From the NCBI GenBank assembly GCA_030849805.1, contig JASANZ010001952.1:1-26960 (forward strand): a DNA stretch of 26,960 bases, given 5' to 3'. The notes below the pieces were generated by a model, which ran no database searches, was not told the origin of the DNA, and saw only the letters and a list, made by a program, of their open reading frames with translations. Made by a program: the position numbers and the translations under genes. Source of the stretch: Sergeia podlipaevii. Lineage: Eukaryota > Euglenozoa > Kinetoplastea > Trypanosomatida > Trypanosomatidae. Of the stretch, positions 26,365 to 26,960 are shown one piece after another. Numbering within the stretch: position 1 is the stretch's first letter; every line of letters starts with the position of its first letter.

Positions 26365-26960
26365 GAGCACCAACAGACGTTTTGCAAAATACCTTTTCGT
26401 ACTGACGGAAGGTTTGTTTACTCAAAACAATTCTGTAAAAGTCAAAGATTTTTTTCCTGCTGTGAAAAAAGTGCGTGAGATATGCTCGATTTTGTCCGCA
26501 TGCGTCTTTTTATCGTTTCCTACGTGACTTTCTATTGTACTTATATGTTGAATATACAATCTACACAAACGTCATAGAGAAGAAAGGTTAAAATTTACAT
26601 TAGTCATAAACAGTTATATTGCATCGAAGACAAACACCAACAGACATAAAACGATTCGAACTGCCCCTTCAGAAGCACATTCCTCAAATAAACATTTTCT
26701 ATTTAAATGCACATCTGGCACATATATTTTTATCCTACTGTATCGAAGAAAACAAAAACAGACACCAATTCACAACATACAATTTTTAAAAGCAAATATG
26801 TAGCCAGCATCACAATCCAATACTTCTAAAAAACGCCACACTTCAATACACCAAAAACACAAATGTCATCAACAGCCTCTCACAAAACGACAAATAAAAA
26901 GCATTTCAAGAACCATAGCCAACACCTCCTCAACACCGCAACCACCCCCCCCCCCCTTAG
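26365..26960. other. Gene-free right end, G-poor on the + strand, ending in C12
   Basis: No credible gene in about 600 nt. From about 26560 the + strand is dominated by A, C and T with very few G, so the coding (minus) strand is GT-rich. The last bases are a run of 12 C (26945-26956) followed by TTAG. In trypanosomatids, G-runs and GT-rich DNA on the coding strand mark regions where polycistronic transcription begins, so this may be the start region of the leftward unit. A chromosome or contig end is the alternative. Confidence 0.45.
26945..26956. repeat. C12 homopolymer (G12 on the coding strand)
   Basis: Twelve consecutive C residues four bases from the end of the window, the longest G/C homopolymer that I saw in it. 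Its length may be subject to sequencing error. Confidence 0.85.

Noticed and set aside
26645..26665. tRNA B-box-like GTTCGAATC on the minus strand
   Set aside because: The bases flanking the putative T-loop do not pair into a T-arm stem, and no acceptor stem or A box was found around it.
26945..26960. Possible telomere start (C-run followed by TTAG)
   Set aside because: Only four bases match TTAGGG and no repeat is visible, so a telomere cannot be claimed.
1..26960. CRISPR array, insertion sequence, prophage or bacterial operon
   Set aside because: No spaced direct repeats, transposase or terminal inverted repeats were seen, and the gene content is plainly eukaryotic.

Overview
The window looks like chromosomal DNA of a trypanosomatid (Kinetoplastea). 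All seven supported protein genes lie on the minus strand and have no introns. Most ATGs are preceded on the coding strand by a pyrimidine-rich tract and a short run to the first AG, the layout expected for spliced-leader trans-splicing of a polycistronic transcription unit. Intergenic DNA is rich in homopolymers and short tandem repeats, while coding DNA is more GC-rich. The species cannot be fixed from this stretch. I saw no rRNA, tRNA, CRISPR array, insertion sequence or bacterial-type operon.

Transcription runs right to left. The genes, in order of transcription, are: (1) a small single-pass membrane protein of 81 aa (26119-26364); (2) a 156-aa two-helix membrane protein resembling the Plg-R(KT)/DUF2368 family (25361-25831); (3) a giant dynein heavy chain-like protein of 5220 aa (9132-24794); (4) a 398-aa membrane-anchored protein with a CEP164-type WW-like module (6564-7760); (5) 60S ribosomal protein L7a/eL8 (4195-4995); (6) an NPSN-type Qb-SNARE (2849-3550); (7) an ADP/ATP-carrier-like mitochondrial carrier (571-1590). 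The far left holds a further candidate splice-acceptor signal with no gene inside the window, so the unit probably continues to the left.

The most interesting object is the dynein-like giant. It keeps the linker, six AAA-like segments and a full-length stalk of a dynein heavy chain. However, its AAA1 site, the principal ATPase site of every motile dynein, has lost the Walker A lysine and the Walker B aspartate. AAA4 has lost its P-loop altogether, AAA3 has Arg for the P-loop Lys, and only AAA2 keeps an intact GxxxxGKT. It therefore looks like a 'pseudo-dynein' with a short tail and an enlarged, low-complexity-rich C-terminal half.

The right end (about 26560-26960) has no credible gene, is strongly G-poor on the + strand (GT-rich on the coding strand) and ends in a run of 12 C (G12 on the coding strand). 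This resembles the transcription start regions described in trypanosomatids. The genes do not form a functional pathway. As is usual for trypanosomatid units, metabolism (carrier), trafficking (SNARE), translation (L7a) and probable cytoskeletal or ciliary genes (dynein-like, WW protein) are simply co-transcribed.
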